Made by a program: the position numbers and the translations under genes
Origin: Cyrtodaria siliqua
Taxonomy: Eukaryota; Mollusca; Bivalvia; Adapedonta; Hiatellidae
Assembly (NCBI GenBank): GCA_037043455.1
Contig: JAWPHD010010292.1
Span: forward strand, 31,222-95,221
Direction of reading: 5' to 3'
Length of the DNA: 64,000 bases
The notes under the pieces: generated by a model
The model's database searches: none
What the model was told of the DNA's origin: nothing
The model's input: the letters and a program-made list of their open reading frames with translations, nothing else
In this document: positions 63,292 to 64,000 of the stretch, one piece after another
How the letters are laid out: each line of letters begins with the position of its first letter
Numbering within the stretch: the first letter of the stretch is position 1

Positions 63292-64000
63292 TATGATGTT
63301 ATGTCATAAGTTTTAAATTACGACATGTGGAATAGTTATATATATAATCTCAATATTACGGCTGTCGTGTCCCTTTCAAGCGAACCTTCTAATGATGATT
63401 TCTTTGTTTTTTAACTGATTTTGTTAATTATTCCACCCTTTCCCACGTTTTTCCAAACCCTAAATAATACAGCTAACTGCTTGTTTGAATACATGCCTAC
63501 ATTCTCTTAAAATATATTTATATTTTATAATGTATTTTGAAATGGTTGTTTATAATCTGATAATGTTATAAATGTAATTTACAGGAAAATTGTGTGTCCG
63601 ATAGCTAGTTAAAAGTACAAAAATACACCAATGAATTATGTTAAATCAGTTGTGAATTTATATTAAAACAAGTCTTAAAAAATTGTATTTATTTGGCATT
63701 CGATATCATGACTTATAATTAATGGGTCAAGTTTGATCGGGTGACTGGTACGTGACCCAAAACATAATTTCAGTTTATTCGTTAACCTAAATCTATAGAA
63801 AATACAATGGCTTTCAGTAAATTCGTCTTTTATATCTGATTATGTTCTTTTACCTTTGGATTAAAATGGAATTTCAACAAGATTAACCTGCAATGACAAG
63901 GCTTAAGCAAAAAGGGTTAAGAGGAACAAAGTGATAAATGTGTGTTTGTACTTTACCTGTACTTTATATCACCGGTTCAGAACAGAAGGCCCTGTGATCC
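63292..64000. other. Right end of the window, nothing recognised
   Basis: AT-rich DNA without ORF, repeat or motif I can support. Confidence 0.3.

Overview
The window is animal nuclear DNA. It is AT-rich and repeat-laden, with split genes, GT-AG introns, tRNA-derived SINEs, LINE remnants, MITEs, minisatellites and long simple repeats. The style of repeats (elements whose ends carry runs of TCCGTC, a tRNA-Ser-derived SINE, tandem blocks of 150 to 310 bp) fits a mollusc, most likely a bivalve. That placement is inference; nothing here names a species. No tRNA, rRNA, operon or CRISPR array was found.

The only host genes I can support are two cytochrome P450 genes of the CYP3/CYP5 type (clan 3), in tandem on the + strand. 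Gene 1 enters from outside the window; only its last two coding exons are present (2704-2854 with the haem-Cys loop, and 4006-4080 with the stop). Gene 2 is complete. Fourteen coding exons from 25722 to 61585 join in consistent phase to a 505-residue P450. It has an N-terminal anchor, a PGP hinge, C-helix WxxxR, I-helix AGMETS, K-helix ExxR, a PDRF meander motif and FGAGPRNCIG. The 3' parts of the two genes lie in a segmental duplication (about 680-4110 and 57060-61625). Its two copies give before/after views of several insertions.

Layout. 1-4250: retroelement scraps and the end of gene 1, split by a 1.0 kb mariner-type element. 4250-25720: intergenic repeat field with families A to H, three minisatellite or trinucleotide arrays (9.05-10.07, 14.6-15.7 and 16.0-16.7 kb), a LINE 3' end, nested and inverted repeat copies, and a 1.9 kb element with satellite-like inverted ends finishing about 215 bp before gene 2's start codon. 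25722-61585: gene 2, with introns swollen by SINEs, two LINEs with RT remnants, a 5.2 kb 43-bp minisatellite in intron 4, family C and E blocks, and partial duplications of exon 7's 3' end. 61586-64000: sparse 3' flank with a foldback element at 63.1 kb.

Family letters used here are private labels. A and B carry related 3'-terminal coding remnants and a shared GACCGTT...CGGTA motif. C, E, F and G are elements built of internal tandem blocks. D is a dispersed non-coding repeat. H is a set of loosely related elements around 18.9, 26.5 and 46.6 kb.
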